Shown: positions 33,966 through 45,220, counted from the stretch's first letter. The stretch: DNA of 64,000 bases from Argyresthia goedartella (GCA_949825045.1 OX463809.1:7405501-7469500); one strand, 5' to 3'. A program made the numbers and translations. Notes: generated by a model not told the origin, from the letters alone.

Positions 33966-34604
33966 TTTATCTTAATAGTAACCTTTTAAATTAATATGTT
34001 AGTACTACTTAGTTAACAAAATTATTATGTATTTATATCCTTACTCTTCAAATTAAAATAATACATTATGTAAGACAGACATATGTAATATAATTAATTA
34101 TCATTAAGTCTGTCTTGGAGAAGATTCAAGCACTAGCCAAGGTCGCCATAACTCGTATTTATGCATAATACGTAAGTATTACATATTCCATTGTCTATTG
34201 TATTTTTTGCTGGAACCACATTGCGCGTACTGTAACCCGCTTACTAAAGAATTGTAAACATCAACCGTATACCTTAAGGTTAGAGAATAGAGGTTACAAA
34301 TATGTAGGTTTGTGGCCGATGTTACTGATTTGTCACACCCATCATCCTCGGTCCAGTGTCACGGCCAGGCGCGTGTGCGCAGGTACTGGCTTGATAATCG
34401 TATCAGGTTGAAATTGAATCGCAGTATTTCTCAGGGAAAAATGAATAACACGCTTATAAGCTACGATAAGGTTGAGGAAGTTATTGTTTCCGTCGGGGTT
34501 ATAAAAACACGCCTTGCATATTGCGTTACTTCAGGAATTTATGTTTTTGAGCTGAGATAGTTTTGCCGACATAGAATGGGGAGAAAATTTGGAGAAAATG
34601 AAAT
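33966..34604. other. No gene supported
   Basis: AT-rich, then a moderately GC-rich 82-residue + frame at 34312-34560 that I do not recognise. It lacks splice signals or a family match, so it is not called. Confidence 0.4.
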
Positions 34605-34800
34605 TCAAATTCAAATTCAAATTCAAAAAGAGTTTATTTCCATAAGAAACACATAGGTAACAATTGGAGAACGTCAAATCTTAAACTAACACATGTATAA
34701 GGTACAGGGAAATATAGAACTCAATTTGAATTCCGTCACCTCAGTGTTTTAGATGCTGGAGGCAAAGAGGCGACTAGAAACCTCCAGCTTTATACGTTAT
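34605..34800 (-). repeat. LINE 3' end with ATTCAA tandem tail
   Basis: On the minus strand a non-coding UTR ends in four to five TTGAAT units (AAATTCAAATTCAAATTC at 34606 on +). A short tandem tail like this is typical of CR1/Jockey-type LINE 3' ends. No RT sequence is left. Confidence 0.5.
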
Positions 34801-35542
34801 TTTTTACAGAATTGGAGCAAACACCTTCCCAAGCTTTCTTGTCTTCTACATAATCTGATATTTTGTAGTAACCTTTTTTACATAAGTGATTTTTAACAAC
34901 ATTTTTAAATTTACTTACAGACAATTCTTGTAACTCAGAAAGTATCACACCATAGTATTTATACTATGTGTATAGTTGAATGCAAAGACTATTAGTGTTA
35001 TTATAAAATGTAATATTTAATTTAATTTAATGGTTAACATGATATTTGTTCAACGATTTGGGACTTATCTGTAATGTTGTGCGAATTAATTTACAATAAA
35101 TAAAAATAAAAAATGTTGACTTTGCTCACCTACCATTCTTTCTGAAATTGCTCCTTTACGTATTTTTTTTTGCCACTTGGATGATTAACGTCCTTATCAG
35201 CATGATTTAAATAGTATATAAGATATAGTGAGAATCACTTGACCACATCATAGAAAAGAAGTCGCGGATGAAATGCTTAACAATGGCGGACGTAAGATTA
35301 GTTTTTCTTCTCCCCTCATTGCATAAAACCAGTCCTAAGTCCTAAGCCGTCTGTTCCAGACCAGATTCGTAATAGTAAAAACCCTTCGTGGGTAATCACT
35401 ATCCCACCATCACAATATAATGATAATCATTCAAAATTAAATGATTAAAACCTCGTCATTCACGTAATGAAAGTGCTCACGATACCTACAGCAAGAAAAT
35501 GGCAAGTGAAATAGTGCAATAAAATGTTGAGTCACAGCCGAC
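34801..35542. other. No gene seen
   Basis: AT-rich sequence, nothing recognised. Confidence 0.5.
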
Positions 35543-35795
35543 GACTCGAATGGCCGAGTCGGTAGTGACCCTGCCTACAAAGCCAAGGGTCCCGGGTTCG
35601 AGCCCCGGTGGGGGCAAATATTTATTTGATGAGAACGGATGTTTGTACCCTAGTCATGGTTGTTTATCTATCTAAGCATAATATTTATCTATATAAGTAT
35701 GTGTACCGTTGTCTAGTACCCAAGATACAGGGAATCCTAGTTTGGGGCTAGATCAATGTGTGTAAATAGTGTCCAAGGTATTATTATTATTTACA
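35543..35795 (+). repeat. SINE A copy 2, most complete
   Basis: tRNA-like head from about 35545 with an A-box-like TGGCCGAGTCGG and a B-box-like GGTTCGAGCCC. Then GGGGGCAAATATTT, GTACCCTAGTCATGGTTG, ATCTATATAAGTA and the 3' part CCAAGATACAGGGAATCCTA, and an ATT-rich tail. RNA polymerase III promoter-like boxes are intact. About 250 bp. Confidence 0.85.
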
Positions 35796-36464
35796 TTTAA
35801 CTTGTAACCGAAATCAATAGTATACAATTAAATATGTTTACTTATACCTATAGGTCTTAATCCGTGTCTCTATATCCACGCTTCTCTTTATCTCTTACAC
35901 TATACTTTTAAAAGCTGATAGCTGGCGTTATACGAGTACGTCAAAAACGGCGAGATATAATCATTAGTATTTCTATGTTCGGCAGATATTTAACTGATAG
36001 ATATCGGTAAAAAATATATTATTTCAAATTAGGCCCAAACAAGGAAACTTAAAAATTCTGACAGCAGTTGAACACTAGACTTACTCTAGTCCTAGATTTT
36101 GCTGTTCTGCGAACACAATGCAAAGGAATTTCCATTCCAGTAATTATTTTCCTTGTATCGCAGCTACTACACGTGATTTTTAGGATGTAGGCAACACGCA
36201 TATTAGTTATCCAACATATCCATTAATCAAATAAGTAATTACTGTTACTAACCCTCAAGTAAGATTTATAAAGAGCGTGAATTATTCCTTTAGGTTAATT
36301 TCGACCGATTCCCATTATGACAAGTTTCCATTTTCACTATTTCACAATTCGACCACATCCCAATTCGACAACTTCCCATTTCGACAACATCTCAATTCGA
36401 AAACTTCTCAATTCGAACACATCCCAATTCGAAACCGGCACACCCAATTTGCGTTCGATCCAGG

Positions 36465-37815
36465 TAACACTGACAACGTCATTGTTAAGGTTGAATTTCA
36501 AAATGCATTCTATTCAGTGGTTCCTTCTCTCTTTGGGGAAATAATAAGTAATTGGAAGTTGGACGGTACTATTGGTGGACCTCCGAATGTGGTCCTAGCC
36601 GACTTGGATGCCTTTATTCGTGGTCTGATAGAGGCGTTCACCTGAACTCGCAAAAATGTGAATTGTTCCCCTGCTCTCTGAATTTGGCACAACATATAAC
36701 AGAGGAGTTTGAGAATTTAGTGCCAGAGGTGAAGGTCCTTGATAACATGAATTTTACCCTGTTGCAGGCGCACATTTTTTTCGAAGGTGTGCCGGGGGTT
36801 CTGCGAAGTAGAGGGAGGCAGATCCACATGACGAAGCGTTGAAGAATCTTTTGGAGACGTTTTTGTATGTGAAAATATCTCCCTCCTAGTGGCTGCATTT
36901 CCTATTAGATTTGGTGATCTCGGCGTTCGTCGCTTACAGGACATGGAACGCCCTGCTTTCTTGACCTCTTCGCATTGGGTCGCATCTTATTACCCGTGTT
37001 TTGAACATTAATGGTGCCAGTTTGAACATCCGTTTTGCGGCCGAGGCTTTGCGGCTGTGGCGGGTTCTTTGCCAAGGAGGACAGTTGTCAGAAAGGGCAG
37101 GCATGCAGCGTGCCTAAGATGAGGAGCTGTGCATGTCGTCACTTGACGGGCTGGTGGCATGAAGCACAAGAGTTCATCTACCTCGCCTTTCGCAGTCTCC
37201 CTGACCTCTGTCAGGCTCTTCTTGTGCTTGGTTAAATGCGTTGCCGTTTCCGCAGTTGGGCACATTTTTGGCCCAACTCCCTGCCTGTGGCTGTGGCGCT
37301 TCGGTTAGGTTGCGAATTGAGATATCTGCGAACCACATCGCTGTGTGTGTGGTGCGGCGGTTGACTCGCTGGAGCTTCACGGGCCACACTGTGTTCAAAG
37401 AGCTGGAAGAAACTCTCGCCATCACTCTAGTTTTTCGGTGGTTCTTGAACCTCCGGATTTAGTCGCAACGACAGTAAACGTCCGGAGGGTCTGCCGTCAA
37501 TAGCGAGGGAGAGGGGTCGTTGTTTTTTGTGGGATGTGACTTGTATTTGCTCGTTTGCTCCATCCCACATAGACTGAACTGTGGTAATCCAGGGTGCTGG
37601 TGCTCAGTCAGCGGCGTGGCAGAAGTAAATAAAATACGCGCACCTAATGGTAATTTGGCCTTTGGGACCATGGGGGTTTGGGGTTCGAAGGGTAGGGTCT
37701 TTGTCAATGACATTGGGGGTCGCTTGAGGGACCGAGGATCTGACAAACGCTCTGGAGGTTTCCTGCTACAGAGGATCTCGCTAGCTCGTAAAGTGGTAAC
37801 GCAACTAGTTTGATA
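36465..37815 (+). pseudogene. Non-LTR element with RLE-type endonuclease, degenerate
   Basis: In order on +: VKVEFQNAFYSVVPSLF (RT domain, FKNAF-like, about 36486), NWKLDGTIGGPPNVVLADL (about 36550; the usual LDDG site has lost one Asp), NSQKCELFPC (about 36645), LDNMNFTLLQAHIFFEGVPG (about 36740), and an FGDLGVRRLQDM-like block (about 36910). Then CVCGAAVDSLELHGPHC (about 37345), a CCHC-like cluster, and KRPEG...FLWDVTC (about 37465-37540), where KRPDG would be expected. Last comes FGTMGVWGSKGRVFVNDI (about 37660). CCHC followed by (K/R)PD...D is the restriction-like endonuclease arrangement. Several frameshifts and stops make it dead. Confidence 0.65.
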
Positions 37816-37924
37816 GGCACCTTAGGGCCGGGAGATTCTTGGAGTAGTTTGTATGTGTCATTGATTATTTATTTCGTTTAGGTGATTTTTATTTCAAATT
37901 GATTACTAATGTAAATCTTGTAAT

Positions 37925-38640
37925 CAGGAAATCTCCTTGGAGTATTGTTCAGTAATCTGGAATCCTCACTATGGTTCTCATATCGACCAACTAGAAAGGG
38001 TACAGAAACGTTTCCTCTATTATCTTAGTGGGCATCAGGGTAAAAGACGGTCTCTGCCTCATTATTCTGACAGGTTGCGGTATTTCAATATTTTATCCCT
38101 GCAAGACAGACGTCATAACGCTGATCAGATATTTTTATACAACATTTTTAATAACAAAGTCAAGTGTCCATTACTTCTCTCTAAATTTAGTTTTGTTATT
38201 CCTCGTCGTGGTGCCCGGGTCGTTAACTACCGTCCATTTTACCTTCGTCGGGCAAGAACCAATGTGGGGAAATTTTCTATCATAAATAGATTGTGCAGAC
38301 AACACAATGATCTTTTTGTAAAAGATACTCAGGCTTTAGATTTGTTTTCATCTTCGATTGGTAGATTTAGGCACAAACTGTTTCATGATAACCTATCATT
38401 ATCATAGGTCAAACTTATCATAAAAACAAAGTTGTTGTTATATTCTTGCGAGACTGTGAGTTTAGCTAAGTTTTTACTTTATTTTGTTATATAATTTGGT
38501 CCAACTAGTACATAAGTCTCACACGACTATTCGCTCATGATGTGTTTTCCTATAATTAGTTGCACACAATGACTTATTGTTTTTTGTTAAATTATGTGTA
38601 ATTATAGTGTGTTTCTGTTGAAAAACCCAATAAATAAATA
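37925..38640 (+). pseudogene. Jockey-type RT C-terminus with long open frame
   Basis: Open from about 37937 to 38407. LEYCSVIWNPHYGSHIDQLE is the conserved start of the post-RT thumb region, and it continues QKRFLYYLS, LSLQDRRHNADQIFLYNIF and FRHKLFHDNLSLS before the stop, then a UTR to AATAAATAAATA at about 38628. The first codon is TTG, not ATG: this is a truncated element, not a small gene. 156 codons are uninterrupted, so the insertion is relatively young compared with its neighbours. Confidence 0.8.
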
Positions 38641-39109
38641 TTTAAAAAAAACGTGTATTTGTAATTAGTCGGAAACAGTAAATGTATTAACTATTTTATA
38701 TATTATTAACTATTGTAACTCGTGGGCAGGCCCCAAGGAGAGAGATAAGATATGGTTCCTGGGGGGCGTTTTATTAAGTTGATAATTTACTGTAGTGTTT
38801 TATTGAAGACTTTTTTGTCAATTAACTTCTACTGCTCGAAATAGCTCACGTTTGATTCAGGGTTAAAGTAGTGAAAGGTTAAATAGGTAATCAATTCGCC
38901 CTTGACTTACAACCGAAAAGTTTTCGAAATGGGATGTTGCCGAATTGGAAAGTGGTCGAATTAGGAAGTGGTCAAATTTAGAAATGGTCAAAATGGGAAC
39001 TTGTCATTATGAATCTTGTCGAAATCACACAAAAATTTAAAGTTGCCGAAACAGGGAATTATTGGCTCTGCCACCACGTAAGGCAAAATGCGTGTCAATA
39101 TGTATGTAG

Positions 39110-39220
39110 ATAAACCACTGTGGGAGAAGAATGGCGAATGGAAGAAGAATCTCCCACAGATGAATATTTAGATCTCTATAAAAATCGGTTGTGTTTAACT
39201 TTGTTTATACAGTAGGAACA
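39110..39220 (-). repeat. LINE-J 3' end scrap
   Basis: The minus strand matches the LINE-J UTR: AACACAACCGATTTTTA, GAGATCTAAA and TTCTCCCACAGTGGT blocks. Confidence 0.65.
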
Positions 39221-39689
39221 CAAACAGCAGCTGTTTCGAGCAAGATAATGCGCGACAAACTAAACACTATCCGCGGTATCTCTAACATAAACATGGCAGC
39301 AATAACGCAACCATATACATTAAACATTACGCTACTGGATATTTACGACTGCTGATAATACTACCTTATCAAAAGTATCAATTGAAATGTTATATGCTTG
39401 CTTATTCCTTTTCACAGGAGAGCAGTTAGAGACTCTATTTGGCACGATCTTGGCATATTACATATCTCTTGTTACCTCTTCCTCCCTTCAAAAGTATTTA
39501 GAACGCAAAAAAAAAATGAAATAAAACAGTATACCAAATCAGCAATTCAAACGTGTCAGGCACAGTAAAAACTTTCAGACATTCCAACATGTGATGTCAA
39601 AAGACTATCAATCAAGTGACTCAGCGAAACGTTGCATTGACTCCAAATCAAAAACACGATTGGAACGGAAAAAAAACGATCGAGTGCAC

Positions 39690-39960
39690 TCACCGAATAA
39701 TACCTGCGATTCTGATCCCCGGCGGGGCTTGTAGCGAGCGGCCTGACCGAGAGCAATCTCTCGGCGCACGCGCACTCAACTGTATGTGGCGATAGCGACA
39801 GGTAGTCCGTGACAACCTCCGAACCACCGACTCATAAAACACCCGCGAACTCGTCAAAACGACGAGAATTTCCAAAGCAACTGTCTGTTCCACCCCAAAG
39901 TTGGTTAACTCGGTTGCATTTAACCTCAAATTGCGGCGCATCTTCGGAATTTTCAATTAC
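39690..39960 (-). promoter_or_regulatory. Candidate divergent first exon / bidirectional promoter region
   Basis: Between a donor-like GTGAGT on the minus strand (exon would end at 39694) and the + strand exon 1B lies a stretch richer in G, C and CpG than the flanks, open over 88 codons on the minus strand. The peptide is not recognised, so the minus product would more likely be non-coding 5' UTR. The region plausibly contains the promoter of exon 1B and may fire both ways. Signals only; no expression evidence. Confidence 0.3.
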
Positions 39961-40097
39961 CGTCGAATAAGACTTTCACAGTGATAGTAAGTTGGAATCG
40001 CTCTGTCGAAAGACACTGCGGTCTGAGTGCTAGAGACGGCCACAGAGGCGCCTGAACTGGACTAGAAAGTGCAAGAGTTTGTAAAAGTTGTTCCGAT

Positions 40098-40134
40098 ATG
40101 AAAACGGATTACGCGATGGATGAGATGCAGAAGA
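40098..40134 (+). CDS. Aquaporin exon 1B, alternative N-terminus (coding part)
   Basis: ATG at 40098 encodes MKTDYAMDEMQK plus one base, then a near-consensus donor GTAAGT at 40135. Joined to 45221 the split codon becomes Lys and the frame runs on as PVSAGTTSMLGLSD into the first membrane helix. The acidic/basic short cytoplasmic N-terminus fits insect Drip-type water channels. 5' UTR probably begins between about 39960 and 40050. The intron to exon 2 is 5086 bp. It is the more convincing of the two first exons because it is closer, longer and has the better donor. Confidence 0.65.
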
Positions 40135-41867
40135 GTAAGTTTTGATTATTTCTAACTTAATCATGATGAATCGTAGTTTATTTATTTAGATACAACTGCC
40201 TACAATTACACCAATCTAGATTAACAGACGAAATTATCAATTAAGTTACTACTTATTTTTCCTAAATGGTTAGAACACGTGAAAATATTAAATAATGATA
40301 AGTAATAGTAAGGTTAATTCTAATTATAGTATTCAATCTAACTACTACGCTATCGCGAAAGTTGTTTTTCTTTCTAAAAAAGCAGAATGTTGCCAATACA
40401 AATTTTTAATTCTTAAAGCGTTTCAGTACAGATATTTGTATAGAGCTAGCCTAGCCAACTGTAATAAATAACTTGCACGGCTGACATAATTATGATAAGA
40501 TAATTATCGTTGTTGCTCTTAATTACCAAGCCACTAAGTTGCTAAGTTAGACGCGTGTCAAATCACCACAAAACCATATCTCGTAACAATAAGTATAGAT
40601 AAAAATTTAATGCATTATTTGTGTGCTCTTTGTAAAAAATGTATCTGCAAATATCTATGTCTTGTTTGAGTATGAGCGGAATGTTATCGTGCGAAATAAG
40701 TGAAGCGTTGTTTTTATGTTATTTGGAACGGATTTCTATTACTCGCTTTTGTCACGTATCAGACCAGTAGGTTCCACTTGACTACCTACCTAAGTAGTAA
40801 AGGGGTGCTCACATGCCCGCAATGTTCGAGGATCTTCGTAAAGAAGATATACGCCACATGCGAGCCCAACAAGTTGATGCTGTCGCGTGACCAAAATCGG
40901 TCGGAGTACATTATCATCATCATCACCTAGTAGTAATGTAATGTAATGTACTTTGGATGTACAAGAACCGTAGAGTATCCAGACCTTTAATATTACGAAA
41001 CATCGATTTCAACTTATAAATCGATCGATAAATAGTAGGTATTTTTTATTAGTAGGAATCCTAAACTATTTCATTCATAAGTATTAACTTGCATTGAAAT
41101 GTTTTATTTTCACATGCGTCGATATAACAATAGTTTTCATGCAATTTTTTATGACTTCGCGGTTTAATTTTGCCGCTCTACATATCATACCTGTTGCGTA
41201 TGCGTCGTTAGAAAACATTGCAGAAAACGCATGTATAAATTCACGTCCGTAACAAAAACTTATAACAGTGTTGATTTAATTAATAAATAAAGATTACCTC
41301 CTATGAAGTAATGACTTAACGAGTTTATCAGAACAATACGGTACCTACTTTACAGATTTGTGTAAGGGGACCGTTCGATGATGCAATAATTGATGTGGAT
41401 TACTGTAAATTTTATTTTATGTTTTTTAATACTCTAGTGTTGATATCTAATTGATACGTAACTGCTTTGCGAACGAACATCGTCTTACTAATAACTTTTT
41501 AATTAATTCATCTTAATTGCGACTACCCATTTTTTTAAAGGGGAATACCAAAATAATGGGCTTGCGCACTCATGCGCACGGAATGTCTGGGCGCAGGCGC
41601 AGTGGTGGGCCGGGCGGGCGGCGAAACGGGTGCGGGCAACTTTTTTTTGCCGTTTGGTGGATGGAAAATAAAGTTTAAGATGCCCAAGGTTCAGGCCTCC
41701 ATGCTATGCCCGATTCTCTACTTCAAGAGGGCAGCCCGTCTAGCAGACGGTCCAAAAAACCCCTGTGTGCCACTACCATCCGTATTGGAAAATGCGTGAC
41801 GCCGTGATAAAGTCAATATTATTTAGTACTTAGAATAACTAGTGACTCTGTGAGCTGTAGACCTCGC
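40135..41867 (+). other. Aquaporin intron 1, first part; no exon seen
   Basis: At 40800-40915 a + strand piece reads LTCPQCSRIFVKKIYAT, the C-terminal zinc-finger-like segment of the RTE family at 16.1 kb, so a second RTE tail lies here. At 41560-41650 there is a strong CG patch (GCGCAGGCGCAGTGGTGGGC), function unknown, followed by an 80-base coding-looking stretch that I cannot identify. Otherwise AT-rich. Confidence 0.5.
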
Positions 41868-42240
41868 GAAAGACACTTTCTTATGACACATACAAACTCA
41901 TGAATGCACCTGGTTACTGGTTACGTACATGGAGTATTGACTTTTCACTAAAATCATATAGCCTGTTACAAATTCAACGACACCTCATTTGTTAAAATCC
42001 TTCAAGCTGTTTGGACAGCAGCGGTTTTTTGAAATTTTAAACCCCCACATCTCCGATATTTTTAAAAATGTCCAAAAACTGATCGACAATAAATATCTAT
42101 TCAATTATCGAACCCGCTCACGAAAATTCACGACAATAATTTGAGAAATGCGGCCTGTAGAGGATAACATCCAGACCTACAAAAGCATTTTTGTCCAATC
42201 CTGAAACGGAGACGCTTCGCTCGCCCGGACAAAATATGTC
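41868..42240 (-). repeat. Repeat F copy (partner at 53.4 kb)
   Basis: Inverted match to 53400-53690: CATACAAACT...GAATGCACCTGGTTAC, CGAACCCGCTCACGAAAATT, TTGAGAAATGCG and GACGCTTCGCTCG blocks. Non-coding interspersed repeat. Confidence 0.6.
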
Positions 42241-42504
42241 TTATACATAGATCTTATTACTTACTTACATTGTTATTCGCCACTATGTCAACAGATTAAA
42301 CTAAAACTTATGAACAAGTTTTAACAAGGTGGTACCTATACTAAACATCTTTCGCACAGCGTCTACCAGATTTAGTTCACCGTGTTGTAAAACCAAGCTA
42401 ACCTGTTTTTTACTTAAGTGAAATGAAAAGAAAATGAGATAAATGGCTTTTAAAACTGTCATACATTAATAATACATCTATTAATACTTTTAGTATACTT
42501 ATGG

Positions 42505-42740
42505 ATTACTAGTTGATCCCCGCAACTTCATCTGAGTGTTCCTAAGATTTATGATTTACCGAGATAACTTTATGCTCCTTCTGGTGCAGTTGGATAAAAA
42601 GTATCCTATATGTTAATATAGCTCATAAACTATCCCTGTGCAAAATTTCATTCAAATCCGTCCTGTCGTTTTGGCGTGATTGAGGCACAAACACAGAAAC
42701 ATCCAAACATCGCTACTTTCACATTTATAATATTAGTTGG
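42505..42740 (+). repeat. RTE-type short retroposon
   Basis: Order of blocks: GTTGATCCCCGCAACTTCAT, ACTATCCCTGTGCAAAATTT, GGCGTGATTGAGGCACAAAC and TCACATTTATAATATTAGT. This is the very common insect RTE 3' UTR or derived non-autonomous repeat, recognised from general knowledge of moth genomes. Non-coding. Confidence 0.7.
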
Positions 42741-43319
42741 CTTGTGAGATGGTTTTCGATATTATTTTTGTTGTTCGGAATGATGGGATGGCTGATATTT
42801 GACATATTCATTACATACTTGTAAGATACCATAAAACTGTATCTATCCAAAGAGGGCACCAACAGACTTTTCCTAGTGTGGAGCCACAAGAAATAATTGT
42901 TATTAGTTTCAACAACTATTGAATAAATACTTTGGATTACTATATTTATCGCGTCGTATCAATGGTATTGTAGCGTATTAATCACTCACAATCATAGGCA
43001 GGTTTACTCAGACGTTACCAATGCGTCTGTTTGATCAACTGGTCTACTACGTAGTAGGCGCCCAAGCATATCAAAAATAAGCAATACAAACATTTGAGTC
43101 AAATTTTAACTCGCTACATTTACGCGTGGGTTGGTTTTCAGATATCAACAATGCTCATAATTTCAGTGACGATTTTTTGCGAAATGAGAATACCTTAGAA
43201 GTTATTTACCAAATCTTTAAATTATGAACTGTACGATTCAGCATATAATGTATCGTATTAATTGTCGTTAGTGTATAATCTAAAGATGTCAAACGGTAAT
43301 AGTAGTTTATGTGACTGAT

Positions 43320-43685
43320 ACATAATGGAGGGCATTAAAACTCGAGAGTGGGTTTATAATAATATCACTCGAGAGTCTACACACATATCTTAAGCTCTTT
43401 TTGATGTGTTCAGGAACCGCATGTTTGACCGGCATTGTGGCAGAGTTGTTTAGCTTGTTCTGTAGTAGGTACCAACTTCACAGACAAAGTAGAGGCGGCA
43501 CGCGGGCGTCGGCGTTCGAAATTTGAATCTCATAATATGTAGAAAATTTACACATTATGGTCATAACGTTCAATATTCAGATAAGAAATGAGTTTTTACA
43601 AAGTAGTTTAACATTATGCTGATCGTAACGTGCGGTTTTTGGACCCAGTAAAGAGGGTTTATGATACGTGTGTAGATAAAATTGT
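43320..43685 (-). repeat. Repeat H copy, inverted to 32.6-33.2 kb
   Basis: Carries the inverted equivalents of the repeat H blocks (CATAATGGAGGGCAT, TAAGCTCTTTTTGATGTG, AGTTGTTTAGCTTGTTCTGT, AGAGGCGGCACGC, AGAGGGTTTATGATACGTGT). A palindromic ACTCGAGAGTG pair is at the left end. Confidence 0.65.
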
Positions 43686-43834
43686 GAACTGGTTTAAACT
43701 TGGAACCTTAAAGTCAGTCTCTTGCCTAGGAAGTTCATTCACGTTATTTAAGCTACATACAGTCTATGCATTCGGGTTAAGGTATACTCGTAATATTTAC
43801 GAGTGTGTTTCACCATAACCTCAGCCCGCAGACG

Positions 43835-44035
43835 ACCACTGTGGCGCTGCGGTCACGGCTCTGTCTACCATGCGAGAGGTCCCGCGTTCGATCCTCGGCT
43901 GGGTATAAAGAGAAAAAAAAAACATGTCTTGGATGTTTATATGTGTGCGATGTCGCTCTTTCTAGTTCCCAAGACACAGTGCGGTGTGTGGACACGGTAG
44001 TGTGGGGTCAGACTTAATGTATACAAATGTTTATG
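43835..44035 (+). repeat. SINE B copy, most complete
   Basis: tRNA-like head (GCGCTGCGGTCACGGC, B-box-like CGTTCGATCCTC at about 43884), A-run, CATGTCTTGGATGTTTATAT, then the 3' part CCCAAGACACAGTGCGGTGT and GTGTGGGGTCAGA. Other copies at 916, 30280, 45895, 48470 and 51495. Confidence 0.8.
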
Positions 44036-44411
44036 TAACGCTCAATTTTGATGAACAAAGGCCCGTAGACAAGATGCAAAACGCAAATATCACAATGTAT
44101 GCGATTTGACGTTTCGAGACGAGAGGTCACGTGACTTGTCTGCGGGCCCAGGGGTCAATCGGTCCGTGGTAGAATCTGGGTGACTTATGGTAGATTTCAC
44201 CAACGATCCCTATCTTTTAGCGGACACTTTATTTCTGTTTCGATTTGCCCTAAGTGTAAGGGTCATCTAGGCTCCTTGGGGACCCCCTGAATATAAGAGT
44301 CCGGCCACCGAAGCAATCGCTAGACAGCTAAGAAAAAGAGCTAAGTGTTCCTTAACTGATGGTGAAATCGGGCATTAGGCTCCCTAAGTCCCTATCGTTC
44401 CTACATACTTA
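44036..44411. other. Intronic, no gene seen
   Basis: Moderately GC-rich single-copy-looking sequence before the satellite. No coding support. Confidence 0.4.
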
Positions 44412-44800
44412 GCTAGGTCGGGATGGCACTCGGGAAGACATCGTACATTAGCTAGGTCGGGATGGCACTCGGGAAGACATCGTACATTAGCTAGGTCGGG
44501 ATGGCACTCGGGAAGACATCGTACATTAGCTAGGTCGGGATGGCACTCGGGAAGACATCGTACATTAGCTAGGTCGAGATGGCACTCGGGAAGACATCGT
44601 ACATTAGCTAGGTCGGGATGGCACTCGGGAAGACATCGTACATTAGCTAGGTCGGGATGGCACTCGGGAAGACATCGTACATTAGCTAGGTCGGGATGGC
44701 ACTCGGGAAGACATCGTACATTAGCTAGGTCGGGATGGCACTCGGGAAGACATCGTACATTAGCTAGGTCGGGATGGCACTCGGGAAGACTTCGTACAAA
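44412..44800. repeat. 39-bp satellite array, 10 copies
   Basis: Units start at 44412 and every 39 bp to 44763. Each reads GCTAGGTCGGGATGGCACTC followed by GGGAAGACATCGTACATTA. Only copy 5 (G to A in GTCGGG) and the last copy (ACAT to ACTT, edge) differ, so the array is almost uniform. It ends 421 bp before exon 2 of the aquaporin, inside the intron shared by both isoforms. Confidence 0.97.
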
Positions 44801-45220
44801 TAATTATATATATCGCCCCCATTGCCTATCGGGTCCTTTTCACGTTGTCCCACTAATTCCTCCCACTGTGATCTTATAATGTCTTCCCTCTTACCATCCC
44901 AACCTGTCACGAACAATACATGCTTCGCTTTGCATAATCGGTGCAGTTTTTAACCTCCCACGACAAAGAGGGGTGTTATAAGTTTGAAGCGAACTTAAAT
45001 TCCCCCAATAAAACCTATTAAAGTTTCTGCAATTTTTTTCAATTAGTAGACTTCACTGCGATGTTTCTTTGATATATTTTATTAAAATCGGTTCAGTGGT
45101 CCAAAAGTTATCAGCCTAAATATGATAGAAGTGAACCAAATGTTAGCCGAAAGGTTTAATTAATGTGTCCGGTGTGTTTCAAATATTGAATTCATAGTTA
45201 TTTTAACATTGTCTATACAG
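44801..45220 (+). other. End of aquaporin intron 1 with splice acceptor
   Basis: 44940-45130 is a decayed RTE-like repeat (TTTATTAAAATCGGTTCAGT and GTTATCAGCC blocks, repeated downstream at 45600-46220). The acceptor is a TTTTAACATTGTCTATACAG tract ending at 45220. Confidence 0.6.

Larger units (their letters stand above)
36278..39066. mobile_element. Foldback-like structure with 16-bp subrepeats in its arms
   Basis: The left arm (about 36278-36439) is a run of 16-bp units of the form CAATTCGACAACTTCC. The right arm (about 38919-39066) is the same run inverted (units such as CGAATTAGGAAGTGGT). Order at both ends is also conserved (an ATTATTCC block outermost, CATTATGACAAG-like next). The 2.5 kb between the arms holds two unrelated retroelement fragments. 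Long inverted arms made of short tandem units are the hallmark of foldback elements. No transposase is seen inside. Confidence 0.65.

Noticed and set aside
35543..35620. tRNA gene candidates at SINE heads (also 25.2, 43.88, 46.05, 52.0 and 54.55 kb)
   Set aside because: A- and B-box-like motifs are present, but paired acceptor and anticodon stems are not convincing and the same head recurs with a fixed downstream body, so they are SINEs.
37937..38407. A 156-residue intact small gene
   Set aside because: It starts at TTG in mid-domain (LEYCSVIW), and the whole is the conserved C-terminal part of a Jockey-type reverse transcriptase followed by its UTR: a truncated element.
44412..44800. Regular direct repeats resembling a CRISPR array
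   Set aside because: Units are contiguous with no unique spacers, and the genome is eukaryotic. The same applies to the 35-bp and 23-bp arrays.
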